NCBI GenBank assembly: GCA_036558305.1 | Contig: DATBFX010000227.1 | Coordinates: 1 to 64,000, forward strand | Length of the DNA: 64,000 bases | From: DATBFX01 sp036558305 | GTDB taxonomy: Bacteria; Chloroflexota; Chloroflexia; Thermomicrobiales; UBA6265 | Direction of reading: 5' to 3' | Shown: piece by piece, positions 32,757 through 41,918 of the stretch | How positions within the stretch are numbered: the stretch's first letter is position 1 | Layout: every line of letters begins with the position of its first letter | The notes under the pieces: generated by a model | Database searches by the model: none | Told to the model about the DNA's origin: nothing | Seen by the model: the letters and a program-made list of their open reading frames with translations, nothing else | Program-made: the position numbers and the translations under genes

Positions 32757-33878
32757 ATGGTCCAACGAGCGGATTTCGACCAAGCGCTGCGGCAGATCGA
32801 CGAGTGGATCGGACCGCAAGGGGTGAACGGCACCGCCGCCGTCGTGTGGCACGGCGGAGAGATCGCGGCGGAGCGCTACGCGGGCGAGGCGCGACCGGGC
32901 GTGGCGGTCGATGAGCGCACGATCTTCGCGCTCGCGTCGGTCACCAAACCGGTGACCGCTGCCGTGGTCATGACCCTGGTCGAGGAAGGGCTGCTGGCGC
33001 CGGACGAACCGGTCTACCGCTTCTTGCCCGAATTCGCCCCGGCGGCGGACTCGGCCAACGCCGATCCCGATTTGGAGACGCGGCGCCGCGAGGTCACGAT
33101 CCGGCAGCTGCTGTCGCACACCTCGGGGCTGCCCGAAGACCTCGCGCCCGGTACCCTCCGCTACCGCGACCGGCCCGATCTCGCGACGATGACCGAGGCG
33201 ATGGCGCGCCTGCCGCTGCGCACCGTTCCCGGCACCGAGTTGCTCTACTCCAATGCCGGTTTCGCCCTCCTCGGTCGCCTCGTCGAGCGGATCACCGGTG
33301 GCGAGTTCTGGGAGGAGGCCCAGCGCCGGGTCCTGGCGCCGCTGGCGATGGCCGACACCGTCGCCCGCCCCGATGCCGCCGTCGCGGATCGCCTCGCCCT
33401 CGTCGCCGACGCCAACCACGTCGGCAGCGACGTCGAAACCTATAACAGCGCCTACTGGCGCGGTCTCGCCATGCCGTGGGGTGGGCTGTTCGGGTCCGCC
33501 CGCGATCTCGCCCGCTTAGCCGGTTCGTTCCTCCCCGGCGGTCCCCGGCTGCTCGCGCCCCCAACCGTCGCCCTGATGACGAGCGACCAGGTGCGCGGCG
33601 TCTCCGGCGGCGTCCAGAGCATGAGGGTGACCTGGCACCCCGCCTTTTGGGGTCTCGGCTGGGAAGTCAAGGGCGACAAGCGCCGCCACTGGACCGGCGA
33701 ACTGACCTCCGCCCGGACCTTTTGCCACTTCGGCGCCGCCGGCACCCTCCTCTGGGCCGACCCGACCTACGGCGTCGCCCTCGCCGTCTTCGCCAATCGC
33801 ACCACCACCCACCTCTGGCCCTTCGTCCCGGCCGCGCGCTGGTCGCGCCTGAGCAACGCGGTTCTGGCGGCGGTCTGA
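32757..33878 (+). CDS. Serine beta-lactamase-like hydrolase (class C/esterase type)
   Basis: A 373-residue protein of the beta-lactamase/penicillin-binding-protein-like family. Active-site motifs: SVTK (SxxK, about residue 62), YSN (YxN) in ELLYSNAGFALLG, and HFGAAGT (the KTG equivalent). QLLSHTSGLPED is a further family mark. No signal peptide, so a cytoplasmic esterase or peptidase is more likely than an antibiotic-resistance enzyme. ATG 32757 has GGAGG 5 bases upstream and is preferred to the TTG at 32739. Confidence 0.87.
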   Translation: MVQRADFDQALRQIDEWIGPQGVNGTAAVVWHGGEIAAERYAGEARPGVAVDERTIFALASVTKPVTAAVVMTLVEEGLLAPDEPVYRFLPEFAPAADSANADPDLETRRREVTIRQLLSHTSGLPEDLAPGTLRYRDRPDLATMTEAMARLPLRTVPGTELLYSNAGFALLGRLVERITGGEFWEEAQRRVLAPLAMADTVARPDAAVADRLALVADANHVGSDVETYNSAYWRGLAMPWGGLFGSARDLARLAGSFLPGGPRLLAPPTVALMTSDQVRGVSGGVQSMRVTWHPAFWGLGWEVKGDKRRHWTGELTSARTFCHFGAAGTLLWADPTYGVALAVFANRTTTHLWPFVPAARWSRLSNAVLAAV

Positions 33879-33887
33879 GCCGAAGCG

Positions 33888-33961
33888 CTGAGGACTGAGG
33901 ACTGAGGACTGAGTGGAACCAGTCGTATCACTCAGTCCTCAGTCCTCAGTCCTCAGTCCTC
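33888..33961. repeat. Heptamer tandem repeat in inverted pair, perfect 26-bp hairpin
   Basis: 3.7 units of CTGAGGA (33888-33913), a 17-base spacer (33914-33930), then the reverse complement from 33931: 33931-33956 is an exact 26-base complement and the array continues to 33961. It starts 10 bases after the stop of the hydrolase gene and may act as its terminator as well. Confidence 0.92.
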
Positions 33962-34031
33962 TTGCGTTCGTCCCGCTGTCCGCTCTGCTACGATGAACGG
34001 CCACAGTGGACGGTCGGACTCGGGGGAAGCG

Positions 34032-35243
34032 ATGGGGATGGGTCGGCGCCCGGCGACCGAACGGGATGCGACGACGAGGCGGCTGGCAATGGCGGGAATC
34101 GCGGTCCTGCTCGCCGTGGCCGCGCTGGCGCTGCGGACGTCGACCGCGGCGGCGGCCGAGTTTCGCACCGGCGATTCGCCGAGCGTCGGCAAGACCGAAA
34201 CGGTGTCCGACGATCTCTACCTGTTCGGCGGCGACGTCGAGATCGCCGGGACCGTCACCGGCGACGCGATCGTCAGCGCCGGCCGTCTCAAGGTCCCCGG
34301 CCACGTGCACGGCAGCCTCACCGTGCTCGTCGGTGATGCCGAGATCGACGGCCAGATCGACGGCTCCATCCGGATCGCCGGCGGCGACGTCAGCGTCGGC
34401 GGCAAAGTCGGCCGCGACGTCGTGGTCGCCGGCGGGTCGGTGACGATCGAGACCACGGGCACGGTGGGCGGCGATCTGGTGGTGGCCGGCGGCGACGTCT
34501 CCGTCCTCGGACCGGTCACGGGCGACATTCGGGGCAACGTCGGCTCGCTGGAGGTGAACGCCCGGGTCGGCGGCGACGTCCGGGTCCACGCCGACGGGAT
34601 CCGGCTCCGGTCGCATGGCCGGGTGGCCGGCGATCTGGTCTACACCAGCCGCAAGGTGGCGCGGATCGACGACGGCGCCGCGGTCGCCGGGACGAAGCGG
34701 CAAACCGAACCCGCCCGCTTCTACCCGGGCGACAACCTGGCCTCGTGGTTCGCCAGCCCCATCTTCCGGCTCCTGTGCGCCTTGTTCGCCGGCGTCGTGC
34801 TCGTGCTGCTCCTGCCGCGCGCGATGGCGGTCGTCGCCGACGGGATCCGCGGTTCGCCCGCGAGCTCGTTCGTCCTCGGGCTGGCAGTGCTGATCCTGGC
34901 GCCGGTGCTCGTGCTGATCTTGCTGGTGACGGTGGTCGGGATCCCGATCGCCCTGATCTTGCTCGTCGGCTACGTTTGCGTGCTCTATCTGAGCCAGATC
35001 TTCCTCGGGCTGGCGATCGGCCGCATCATCCTGCCCGATTCCTGGGACACCACCGGACGTGGCTACAACCTGCTGGCGATGACGATCGGCGTCGTCGTCC
35101 TCGCCGGGTTGCGCCTGATCCCCCTGCCCTTCGTCGGCACCTTCGTCGCCGCCGTCACCGCCATCTTCGGCCTCGGCGCGGTCATCCTCGGCCCCCGCCG
35201 GTGGCGGACACGGTCCCAAGCCGCGGCGTTTCCGCGGTATTGA
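34032..35243 (+). CDS. Bactofilin-like polymer-forming domain protein with membrane helices
   Basis: A 403-residue membrane protein. A signal anchor ([15 protein letters not shown]) precedes about 170 residues of short repeated turns, such as [18 protein letters not shown] and [19 protein letters not shown], that describe a right-handed beta-helix as in bactofilins. Four or more hydrophobic helices follow (about 245-375). The C-terminus is short and basic. ATG 34032 is chosen on the nearby purine-rich GGGGGAAG; ATG 33993 is in frame upstream. Likely a cell-envelope scaffold, function unproven. Confidence 0.8.
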   Translation: MGMGRRPATERDATTRRLAMAGIAVLLAVAALALRTSTAAAAEFRTGDSPSVGKTETVSDDLYLFGGDVEIAGTVTGDAIVSAGRLKVPGHVHGSLTVLVGDAEIDGQIDGSIRIAGGDVSVGGKVGRDVVVAGGSVTIETTGTVGGDLVVAGGDVSVLGPVTGDIRGNVGSLEVNARVGGDVRVHADGIRLRSHGRVAGDLVYTSRKVARIDDGAAVAGTKRQTEPARFYPGDNLASWFASPIFRLLCALFAGVVLVLLLPRAMAVVADGIRGSPASSFVLGLAVLILAPVLVLILLVTVVGIPIALILLVGYVCVLYLSQIFLGLAIGRIILPDSWDTTGRGYNLLAMTIGVVVLAGLRLIPLPFVGTFVAAVTAIFGLGAVILGPRRWRTRSQAAAFPRY

Positions 35244-35629
35244 TCAATAACAATGGCGCGATAAACGAGGTCAGACGGCCGATTTTTAGCCGCCCGACCC
35301 GATTGGGATGCAGCCCGTTCGGCCGCCGACTTGGCGGCGTCATCGGCCATCGCGGAACGACGTCCGGGAGGCGGTCGCCGCCGGGAGCGCTCCTGCAATT
35401 CGGCGATGAGGGCATCGAGTTCCTCATCGGTGTACGGAGCGTAGCGATAACCGTGGTCGCCCGGGAAAGGGGCCCGATGATCGTGCTTACCGAGCCAGAT
35501 TTCCAGCGGGATGCCCTCGGGGAAAGCTGCACAGATTCGCTTGCGGAGTAAGTCACGATGCTTGCAACCTCGGCACGTCTCGCTAAATGTTGGGATCGAA
35601 TGGTCGCCATCGAGCCAGGCACCTTGCAT
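35063..35629 (-). CDS. Small conserved hypothetical with Cys motif; 3' end overlaps a convergent gene
   Basis: 188 residues as read, from ATG 35629 with GGGAGG 8 bases upstream. The first ~75 residues ([20 protein letters not shown], then [20 protein letters not shown]) look like a family of short proteins with a CxxC and a GDHG motif, common beside phage-head-like genes in Chloroflexota. From about residue 130 on the frame is antisense to the bactofilin-like gene (181 bases), which is improbable as coding, so the natural stop was probably lost. The partial gene just upstream is its likely original partner. Confidence 0.55.
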   Translation of the reverse strand: MQGAWLDGDHSIPTFSETCRGCKHRDLLRKRICAAFPEGIPLEIWLGKHDHRAPFPGDHGYRYAPYTDEELDALIAELQERSRRRPPPGRRSAMADDAAKSAAERAASQSGRAAKNRPSDLVYRAIVIDQYRGNAAAWDRVRHRRGPRMTAPRPKMAVTAATKVPTKGRGIRRNPARTTTPIVIASRL

Positions 35630-36010
35630 CTACGTTTCCTCCCGACGATAGGCGAATTGGCCCCAGGCGGAGAGATGCCCGACCACCCGATGCGGCCGAG
35701 TCCCATCGGCAAGAGCCAAGCTTATCCCACCAGCCTCCGCGAGACGTTCATCGTCGAGCTCGAGTCGCGCCAGTTCTTCGCGATACGCGGCAATAGCCGA
35801 GTCGGCGTCCGGTACCCAACCATCGATTGATCGTGTGACGACGTATCGCCATCCGGGTGTCACCGCGCGCATCTCGGCGACGTCATAGGTTAGCATCAAG
35901 TCCAGGTCACGTTCCGAGAAGGACCCTCCTTCGAAGCGCGGGTCAGAGCGAGGACACTCGCGCTGGGGCGGATGGTTGTGGATGAGCAGGGAATCCCTCA
36001 AAACCGGCAA
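35630..36010 (-). pseudogene. 5'-truncated gene, phage-head/ADP-ribosyltransferase-like C-terminal domain
   Basis: The frame has no start with a ribosome site; TTG at 36010 is the most upstream candidate that does not run into the cold-shock gene. It encodes SLLIHNHPPQRE, GGSFSERDLDLMLTYDVAEM and RAVTPGWRYVV, the C-terminal region of proteins usually several times longer, related to phage minor-head or toxin-associated domains. The part before IHNHPP is missing. Its TAG stop is directly followed by the ATG of the next gene. A decayed two-gene cassette is the simplest reading. Confidence 0.55.
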
Positions 36011-36018
36011 TCGGGTCG

Positions 36019-36270
36019 CTAGCTCGTCGCCTCGTCGCCCTCGTTCGTCGGTTCGGAGGTGACCACGCGGACGTTGACCGCCGCGGCGCCTTTCGGGCGA
36101 GAACCGATCTGGTATTCGACGCGCGCACCCGGTTCGAGGGAGGGCGCACGGTCGCCCTCGCGCTCGGCAATCCCCGATTTGTGGACGTAGACGTTGTCGC
36201 CGAGACCGTCCGGTTTGATCCAGCCGTACCCGCCGGACTTCGACCACACCTTCACCGTTCCTGTCGCCAT
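36019..36270 (-). CDS. Cold-shock-domain protein
   Basis: An 83-residue OB-fold nucleic-acid chaperone. The family core KWFNxxKGYGFI reads VKVWSKSGGYGWIKPD, and RNP2 VFVH reads DNVYVHKSGI; SLEPGARVEYQ and PKGAAAVNVRVV are the later strands. The change of the usual KWFN to KVWS is unusual and removes an aromatic contact. ATG 36270 is chosen because the domain starts there; GAGGCG lies 3 bases before it. The C-terminal tail is acidic. Confidence 0.85.
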   Translation of the reverse strand: MATGTVKVWSKSGGYGWIKPDGLGDNVYVHKSGIAEREGDRAPSLEPGARVEYQIGSRPKGAAAVNVRVVTSEPTNEGDEATS

Positions 36271-36412
36271 CGTCGCCTCGCTTTGTCTGAAGCCGTCGGC
36301 CGCCGCCGCCAGGTCGCGGGCCGAAAACGGCCGGATCGGACATGAGAAACCCGAACCACCGAGGCGGCTCGGGCCGAAACCGCGCAAGCGTACCACGCCG
36401 GTGCGGCGGCGA

Positions 36413-37030
36413 TCAGCCGATCCCGCGCGGGGGATCGATACCGGCCAGTCCCCAGTCCGCGTCGCGCGGCCGCCGGAACTCGGTCGCCAGGCAATCCATC
36501 AGCACGACGTCGTAGGCGCGGTCGCCGATCCAATGCGCCTCGCGGCGGCGACCGATCTCGCGGAAACCGGCGCGCGTGTAGGCGCGAATAGCGGCGGGGT
36601 TGAAACTCAACGTGTCGAGCCAGACGTTGTGGACGCCGAGCGCGGTGAAGGCGTAGTCGAGCACCAGTTGCGTCGCTTCGGTGCCGTAGCCCTTGCCGCG
36701 ACAGTCGGTTTCGCCGATCAAGATGCCGAACTCGGCCGTCCGGTGGCCCGAACCGAGATCGCGCAGGTTGGCAAGCCCGATCGGCCGCAGCGTCGCCAGC
36801 TCGTAGACCGCGAAACCGAGCCAGCCCTGCCGCTCACCGCGCATGAGGGCTTCCCATTCGGCGCGGACCGCCGCCGGCGAGATCGGACGAAGGTCGTCGC
36901 CGGAGACGGCGCTGGTCGCGAAGTCGTTGTACCAGGCGGCGATCAGCGGCACCAGACCCTCGTGCACCGGACCGAGCGCGACCTTGTCACCCCTCAGGTT
37001 GACGATCGGCAATTCGGTCGTCTCACCCAT
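36413..37030 (-). CDS. GNAT-family N-acetyltransferase (RimJ/RimL type)
   Basis: A 205-residue acetyl-CoA-dependent transferase. GIGLANLRD and AEFGILIGETDCRGKGYGTEATQLVLDYAFTALG contain the acetyl-CoA pyrophosphate loop (RGKGYGTEA), and NVWLDTLSFNPAAIRAYTRAGF the adjacent helix. The RimJ/RimL branch modifies protein N-termini or small amines. ATG 37030 overlaps the stop of the upstream polymerase-like gene by 8 bases, so the two are translationally coupled. Confidence 0.88.
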   Translation of the reverse strand: MGETTELPIVNLRGDKVALGPVHEGLVPLIAAWYNDFATSAVSGDDLRPISPAAVRAEWEALMRGERQGWLGFAVYELATLRPIGLANLRDLGSGHRTAEFGILIGETDCRGKGYGTEATQLVLDYAFTALGVHNVWLDTLSFNPAAIRAYTRAGFREIGRRREAHWIGDRAYDVVLMDCLATEFRRPRDADWGLAGIDPPRGIG

Positions 37031-37874
37031 CGCCGTCGCTCCAACCGGCCAGTGCACGCTTGACCTCGGCGACGCCGTTCCGCGGCATTTCCCACCGCCG
37101 GTCGTCGACCGCGACCACCTCGGGCGCCGCCATCGCCTCGTCGAATCGCTCCAATCCGGCGCGATCGAGCGGCACGCTCACCAACCCGCTCGCCGGATGG
37201 AGCGAGTACGGGACCCGCGCGTTGGCATTCGCCTTCAGGATCAACTTGTCGAAGAGCAGCGCCGCCCGTTCGACCGGGTCTTCGAGTTGCGAATTGGTCG
37301 AGATCAGCGGCGCCCCCGGTCCGACCGCCGCCCGGATCGGCGCCGCCCGCCGATCGGCCGCCAACCGCGCCTCCACCCGGCGGGCGATCGCCTCGACCAC
37401 GGCCCGCTCGAAATCCCAGAGGTCGCGCCTGCCGAGCGCCCGCAAATCCGGCATCTCCCACATCAGGTGAAAACCATCGGACCCGGAGAATTTGACCAGC
37501 GCTCGCAATCCCGCCTCCTCGATCACGTCGAGCGCGTGCGATGCCCCCAGGCGTGCCATCTCGGTCGGGAGCGCCCGCGAGTCGATGTCCAGAAGAAACC
37601 ACGCGCCCGATCCCTCGGGTTTGAGGTGGGCGTGGAACGCGACCGCCCGTTGCTTCGCCCAGCGCACCACGTCATCGGCAGTCCGCACCTCGATCCATTT
37701 CCGTGCCCCGCCCGTCCCCTCGTGGCGCCGGTAGACCGGCCGCTCCCCCGCCCGGAACCGCTGCTCGACCGCCAGCTTCCGCCCGACGAGGAACGGCACC
37801 ATCCGCTCCGCCACCGCGGCGTAGTAAGTGACGAGCTTCGGGCTTCGGGCTTCGGGCTTCGAGTCCACGATCAC
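37023..37874 (-). CDS. LigD-type polymerase/primase domain protein, N-terminus formed by repeat DNA
   Basis: A 283-residue stand-alone polymerase of the archaeo-eukaryotic primase superfamily, like the LigD PolDom of bacterial non-homologous end joining. Motifs: LLDIDSRALP (metal Asp pair), KFSGSDGFHLMWEMP and ARVPYSLHPASGLVSVPL. The usual first ~25 residues are missing. Residues 6-16 are encoded by heptamer-repeat DNA (KPEARSPKL), and the GTG at 37874 lies in the spacer of that element. Ligase and Ku partners are not in the window. It overlaps the GNAT gene. Confidence 0.8.
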   Translation of the reverse strand: MIVDSKPEARSPKLVTYYAAVAERMVPFLVGRKLAVEQRFRAGERPVYRRHEGTGGARKWIEVRTADDVVRWAKQRAVAFHAHLKPEGSGAWFLLDIDSRALPTEMARLGASHALDVIEEAGLRALVKFSGSDGFHLMWEMPDLRALGRRDLWDFERAVVEAIARRVEARLAADRRAAPIRAAVGPGAPLISTNSQLEDPVERAALLFDKLILKANANARVPYSLHPASGLVSVPLDRAGLERFDEAMAAPEVVAVDDRRWEMPRNGVAEVKRALAGWSDGDG

Positions 37875-37944
37875 CTCGCTTCCGGACGCAGCCAGCGTCC
37901 ACAGCGCCAGTCAAGCCCGAAGCCCGAAGCCCGAAGCTCGTCAC
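37828..37944. repeat. Heptamer repeat in inverted pair, perfect 32-bp arms, overlapping a gene start
   Basis: Left arm 37828-37859 and right arm 37913-37944 are exact 32-base reverse complements built from the 7-base unit CGGGCTT / AAGCCCG, with a 53-base spacer (37860-37912). It fills the space between cdd and the polymerase gene and supplies that gene's start codon and first residues. Confidence 0.93.
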
Positions 37945-38367
37945 TCATCCGAGTTCCGCCGGTCCGAACGCTCGCGGCAGCAGGTCGCCGAGCGGCACCA
38001 GCTCCGGTCCATTCGCGCCATCCAGGATCACGATCAGATCACGATCGCGCGGTTTGAACTCGTTGAGGACCTGGCGGCAAGCGCCGCACGGCGTCACCGT
38101 CGGCACCCGCGGTGCCGTGACCGCAACGGCGAGGATCGTCCGGTACCCGGCCGAGGCAGCGGTAAAGACCGCCGTCCGCTCGGCGCAGACCGTCAACCCG
38201 TAGCTCGCGTTCTCGACGTTACAGCCGACCACGACGCGCTCGCCCTCGACCAGCAGCGCCGCGCCAACGGGAAAGTTCGAATAGGGCGCGTACGCCCGCG
38301 TCGCCGCCTCGCGCGCCGCGGCCAGCAACCGCTCCGCCGCCGCCTTCTCGATCACCGCATCCGCCAT
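37945..38367 (-). CDS. cdd: Cytidine deaminase
   Basis: Zinc enzyme converting cytidine/deoxycytidine to uridine/deoxyuridine in pyrimidine salvage. 140 residues, the size of the homotetrameric class. [30 protein letters not shown] (Cys and catalytic Glu) and [13 protein letters not shown] (two zinc Cys) are all present. ATG 38367. Its TGA abuts the right arm of the heptamer element at 37944. Divergent from the large LuxR regulator. Confidence 0.95.
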   Translation of the reverse strand: MADAVIEKAAAERLLAAAREAATRAYAPYSNFPVGAALLVEGERVVVGCNVENASYGLTVCAERTAVFTAASAGYRTILAVAVTAPRVPTVTPCGACRQVLNEFKPRDRDLIVILDGANGPELVPLGDLLPRAFGPAELG

Positions 38368-38480
38368 GCCGCCCGCCCTCCGTCGTCGCCGACATCATCG
38401 CACGCCCGCCGGGTCGGTTGACGACCGGCGCGGTCGGCGTCGATCATGCAGCATCCGCCGCCGTCGCCCAACGACCCGGG

Positions 38481-40853
38481 ATGCCGATGCCGTCCTACGC
38501 CGCCGCAACCACCCTCCCTACCCCGCTCACGCCCCTCATCGGGCGGGAACACGAGGTCGCCGCGATCGTCGACGTGCTGCGTCACCCCGATGTCCGCCTG
38601 GTGACCCTCACCGGACCCGGCGGCGTCGGCAAGACCCGGCTCGCTCTGCGCGTCGCGACCGAACTCGCGGACACGTTTGCGGACGGCGTCTCGTTCGTCG
38701 ACCTGACGCCGGTGAGCGATCCGGAGTTCGTCACCTCGGTGATCGCCCAAGCGCTCGGCGTGCACGAAACCGGAAACCTGCCGATCATGGAGGCGTTGAA
38801 GACGGCACTCCGCGAGCGCCACTTGCTCCTCGTCCTCGACAACCTCGAACAGGTCGTGGCCGCCGCACCGGCCCTCGCCGACCTCCTCGGCGCCTGCCCC
38901 GACGTCAAGGCCTTGGCCACCAGCCGGGTCCGTCTGCGCCTGCGGGGAGAGCGCGTGATCCCCGTCCAACCGCTGCCAACCCCGGACGCGGCGGCGATCT
39001 CGGACTCCCTCGCCCTGAACGCCAATCCGGCGATCGCCGTCTTCGTCGGGACTGCCCATGCGGTCGACCCGGGTTTCGTATTGACGACCGACAATGCCGG
39101 CGCGGTCGCCGCGGTCTGTGCCCGCCTCGATGGCCTCCCCCTGGCACTGGAGTTGGCAGCGGCGCGCGTGGACGTCTTCGATCCGCCGGCACTCCTCGCC
39201 CGCCTGGAGCGGCGGCTCCCGATCCTCACCGAAGGTGCGCGCGATGCTCCGGCGCGGCAGCGCACGATGCGCGACGCGATCGCCTGGTCCTACGACCTCC
39301 TGACCCCCGCGCAGCGGATCGTGTTTCGGCGCCTCGGCGTCTTCGCCGGTGGCTTCACGCTGGAGGCGGCCGAGGCCGTGGCGGGCGGAGATCCGGGAGT
39401 CGACGTGGTCGCCGGTGTCGCCGCCCTGGCGGAGCAAAGCCTGGTTCGCCGGCTCGAGGTCGGCAGCGACGGAGCCGGGAGCGGGTCGGCACGCTTCGGT
39501 ATGCTGGAGACGGTCCGCGAGTTCGGATTGGAAAAACTGGCAGCGGGTGGCGAGGACCGCGTGGTGCGGCGGGCCCATGCCGCGTATTTCGTCGCTTTGG
39601 CCGATCAGGCCGATCCCCACCTGCTGATGCCAGGACACGAGCCGTGGTTGGCGCGACTGGAGGCCGAGCACCCGAATCTGCGGGCGGCGATGAGTTGGCT
39701 CGAGCACGGTGGCGATTCGGGCGCTTTCTTGCGCCTGGCAGGTGCGCTACGGTTCTTTTGGTACGTCCGGGGAAACGTCGGTGAGGGACGACGGTGGTTG
39801 GAGCATGCGCTCGCGCTTCCGAAGGCCGGGCAATCTCGTGTGCGTGCGCGTGCCCTCGTCGGGCTGGGCATCCTTATGGTTTTCGGGGGCGACCCCGACG
39901 CAGCGGAAGCCCCGTTGGCCGCAGGGTTGGCGCTTGCCGAAAGGAACGACGACCCCTGGGAAACAGCGCTCGCCTTCCTTGGACTCAACCTCGTCGGTGT
40001 GTACGGGGGAGATGCGGACCGAGGAGAGGTCCCCGGGCAGGACGCGCTCGCCCGCTACCGTGAGTTGGCACAGTCGGATCCGCGGGCAGATGTCTGGGTT
40101 GTCGGCATTCTCCACAACCTCGGCTGTTCGGCCTATACCCGTAGCGATTTGGCGCTGGCGGAGGAACGCTTCGGAGACGCGCTCGCGCGAGAGCGATCGC
40201 TCGCTGCCAGTTGGTATTCAGGCCTCACCCTGCTCATGCTCGGTCATGTCGCTCGTGACCGCGGCGATCACGCGCGGGCACGAACGTCTTTTGGTGACGC
40301 TCTGGCCATCGGCGCTGCCCACGGGGACAAACGCATTCTCGCTCTTGCACTGGAAGGGGCGGCCGCACTGGCAGCGACCGAGGGCGACGCTCGGACGGCG
40401 GGGCACTTGTTTGGTGCGGCGGAACGGTTGCGCGATGCGGCCGGACTCCCCGTGGAGGCGCCGATGCGCGCCGTTTGGGACCGGGGAGTGGCCACGACGC
40501 GGGCGGCGCTCGGCGAGAAGGCATTCGCGGCGGCGTGGGAGGCAGGACGGGCGCTCTCCCTCGCGGAGGCGATCGCCGAGGCGACCTCCACCACCGAAGA
40601 TCGTGATACGCTGCAACGCGAATCGCAGGCAAAGAGGGCGGGCCTTTCGGCACGAGAGATCGAAGTCTTGCACCTGCTGGCGGACGGCAGGTCCAATCCG
40701 GAGATCGCCGAGGCGCTTTTCGTCAGCCGCGCAACTGCTCGCACCCACGTCGGCAACGTCCTGGCCAAACTCGGCGTCCACTCCCGCGGCGAGGCCGTCG
40801 CCGCGGCCCACCGGCTCGGTCTCCTCGACCGGGGCGGGTCGCCGACTGCGTAA
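38481..40853 (+). CDS. LuxR-family ATPase regulator (NB-ARC, TPR, C-terminal HTH)
   Basis: A 790-residue STAND-type regulator. Walker [16 protein letters not shown] at about 43, Walker [26 protein letters not shown], then TPR-like helices (about 350-650), and a LuxR HTH at the end: [22 protein letters not shown] with [19 protein letters not shown]. It shares its ATPase organisation with the BTAD regulator at 14634, but has a normal-length EAV...ALAEQSL region where that gene carries the octamer insertion. ATG 38481 is placed at the start of homology; no clear ribosome site. Confidence 0.88.
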   Translation: MPMPSYAAATTLPTPLTPLIGREHEVAAIVDVLRHPDVRLVTLTGPGGVGKTRLALRVATELADTFADGVSFVDLTPVSDPEFVTSVIAQALGVHETGNLPIMEALKTALRERHLLLVLDNLEQVVAAAPALADLLGACPDVKALATSRVRLRLRGERVIPVQPLPTPDAAAISDSLALNANPAIAVFVGTAHAVDPGFVLTTDNAGAVAAVCARLDGLPLALELAAARVDVFDPPALLARLERRLPILTEGARDAPARQRTMRDAIAWSYDLLTPAQRIVFRRLGVFAGGFTLEAAEAVAGGDPGVDVVAGVAALAEQSLVRRLEVGSDGAGSGSARFGMLETVREFGLEKLAAGGEDRVVRRAHAAYFVALADQADPHLLMPGHEPWLARLEAEHPNLRAAMSWLEHGGDSGAFLRLAGALRFFWYVRGNVGEGRRWLEHALALPKAGQSRVRARALVGLGILMVFGGDPDAAEAPLAAGLALAERNDDPWETALAFLGLNLVGVYGGDADRGEVPGQDALARYRELAQSDPRADVWVVGILHNLGCSAYTRSDLALAEERFGDALARERSLAASWYSGLTLLMLGHVARDRGDHARARTSFGDALAIGAAHGDKRILALALEGAAALAATEGDARTAGHLFGAAERLRDAAGLPVEAPMRAVWDRGVATTRAALGEKAFAAAWEAGRALSLAEAIAEATSTTEDRDTLQRESQAKRAGLSAREIEVLHLLADGRSNPEIAEALFVSRATARTHVGNVLAKLGVHSRGEAVAAAHRLGLLDRGGSPTA

Positions 40854-40863
40854 CCCGTTGCCC

Positions 40864-40882
40864 GCTACGCACCGTGCGTAGC
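40864..40882. terminator. Short hairpin after the LuxR ATPase gene
   Basis: GCTACGCA-CCG-TGCGTAGC, an 8-bp stem with a 3-base loop, 11 bases after the stop. GCTACGCAC recurs at 40907. No T tract follows, so termination is only possible. Confidence 0.4.
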
Positions 40883-41026
40883 GCCTGCCGCGGGGCAGCT
40901 ACGCACACGATTCCGTAAGTCTTCCGATTCGCCTTGCCGGGCGGCGCCGCACGATGGAGGCGTGCCCGGCGACGGGGAGGTTTTCGAATCGCCGAGCCGG
41001 GCCGGACCGACACGGGAGGTTCGACG

Positions 41027-41332
41027 ATGGACGCCGAGTATCGCAACCCGACCCACCGCACCGCCGTCGAGCGGCATGCCCATGTCCTCCGCGTGATCGG
41101 CGACTGCCATTGGTCCGCGGCGGGCCGGCTCGCCGCCGAAGAACGGCAACGGCACTGGTTGGCCGCGGCGGCCACATCACGGCAACTTCGCGGATCCAGC
41201 AGGCAGCCGGCGGTGTTCGCGACCCTCCTGGCGGCCACGCGCGAAGCGGTCGGTTCGGCGCTGATCCGTGCGGGAGGCCGGTTGCGCGGCACCGATCCCC
41301 AGCGCGGTCGGCGGGTGGCGCCCGGCGCTTGA
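41027..41332 (+). CDS. Hypothetical protein, 101 aa
   Basis: ATG 41027 has GGGAGG 7 bases upstream, a strong site, which argues for a real gene. The protein is basic and helical (VERHAHVLRVIGDCHWSAAG, RLAAEERQRHWLAAAATSRQ) without a known domain. It overlaps the start of the next open frame by 65 bases. It may be the N-terminal part of that LuxR-type protein, with a frameshift between them, or a coupled partner. Confidence 0.5.
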   Translation: MDAEYRNPTHRTAVERHAHVLRVIGDCHWSAAGRLAAEERQRHWLAAAATSRQLRGSSRQPAVFATLLAATREAVGSALIRAGGRLRGTDPQRGRRVAPGA

Positions 41333-41762
41333 GGTGTGGCGCCATGAAGACCCTACGAGATCGCAGGCGGCGGTTCCCCTCGCGGTGACCCTCGAAGAAG
41401 GCACGGCCTTGTGGCGCGACCTCGCGTCACCCGCAAGCTCCAATGCCGCCCCACTCGGCTCCCGTGCAACGCGCCTGGTCTCGGCCGCCGGTCGGCTCGG
41501 TCGCGCCCTGGGCGTGCCGCCGGGACCCGGTCTCGACGGCGCGGCGGCACGGCAGTCGACCGGATACTTCGCCGCACTGTCGGCGCAGGAACGCGAGGTA
41601 CTCGGGCTGGTCGCCGCCGGTTGCCGCGACCGCGTCATCGCCGACGCGCTCGGCATCAGCCGCTGTACGGTGTCGTCCCACCTGACAAACATCCTCAACA
41701 AACTGGGCGTCGACAACCGGACGGCAGCCGCGGCCGAGGCGATCCGGCGCGGCCTGATTTGA
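41268..41762 (+). CDS. LuxR-type HTH protein (start uncertain)
   Basis: Residues 100-164 form a clear LuxR DNA-binding domain: LSAQEREVLGLVAAGCRDRVIADALGISRCTVSSHLTNILNKLGV. The first 60 residues read without conserved features from GTG 41268, which has no ribosome site; a later GTG near 41334 follows GAG immediately after the upstream stop. No receiver domain is visible. Together with 41027-41332 it could be one regulator broken by a frameshift. Confidence 0.65.
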   Translation: MREAGCAAPIPSAVGGWRPALEVWRHEDPTRSQAAVPLAVTLEEGTALWRDLASPASSNAAPLGSRATRLVSAAGRLGRALGVPPGPGLDGAAARQSTGYFAALSAQEREVLGLVAAGCRDRVIADALGISRCTVSSHLTNILNKLGVDNRTAAAAEAIRRGLI

Positions 41763-41918
41763 GCGCTTGCCTCAGATGTCGGCTGCCCGCCGGCTCATAC
41801 GTACTTCTTCCGATGTGCCGGAAACTCGGCAGTCCCATGATGGCGCAGACCGCGCGGTCGGATCGGACACCGTACCGCGGCCGGGCCATCCGCCGTGCGG
41901 GCGCGAGAGGAGGCACCC

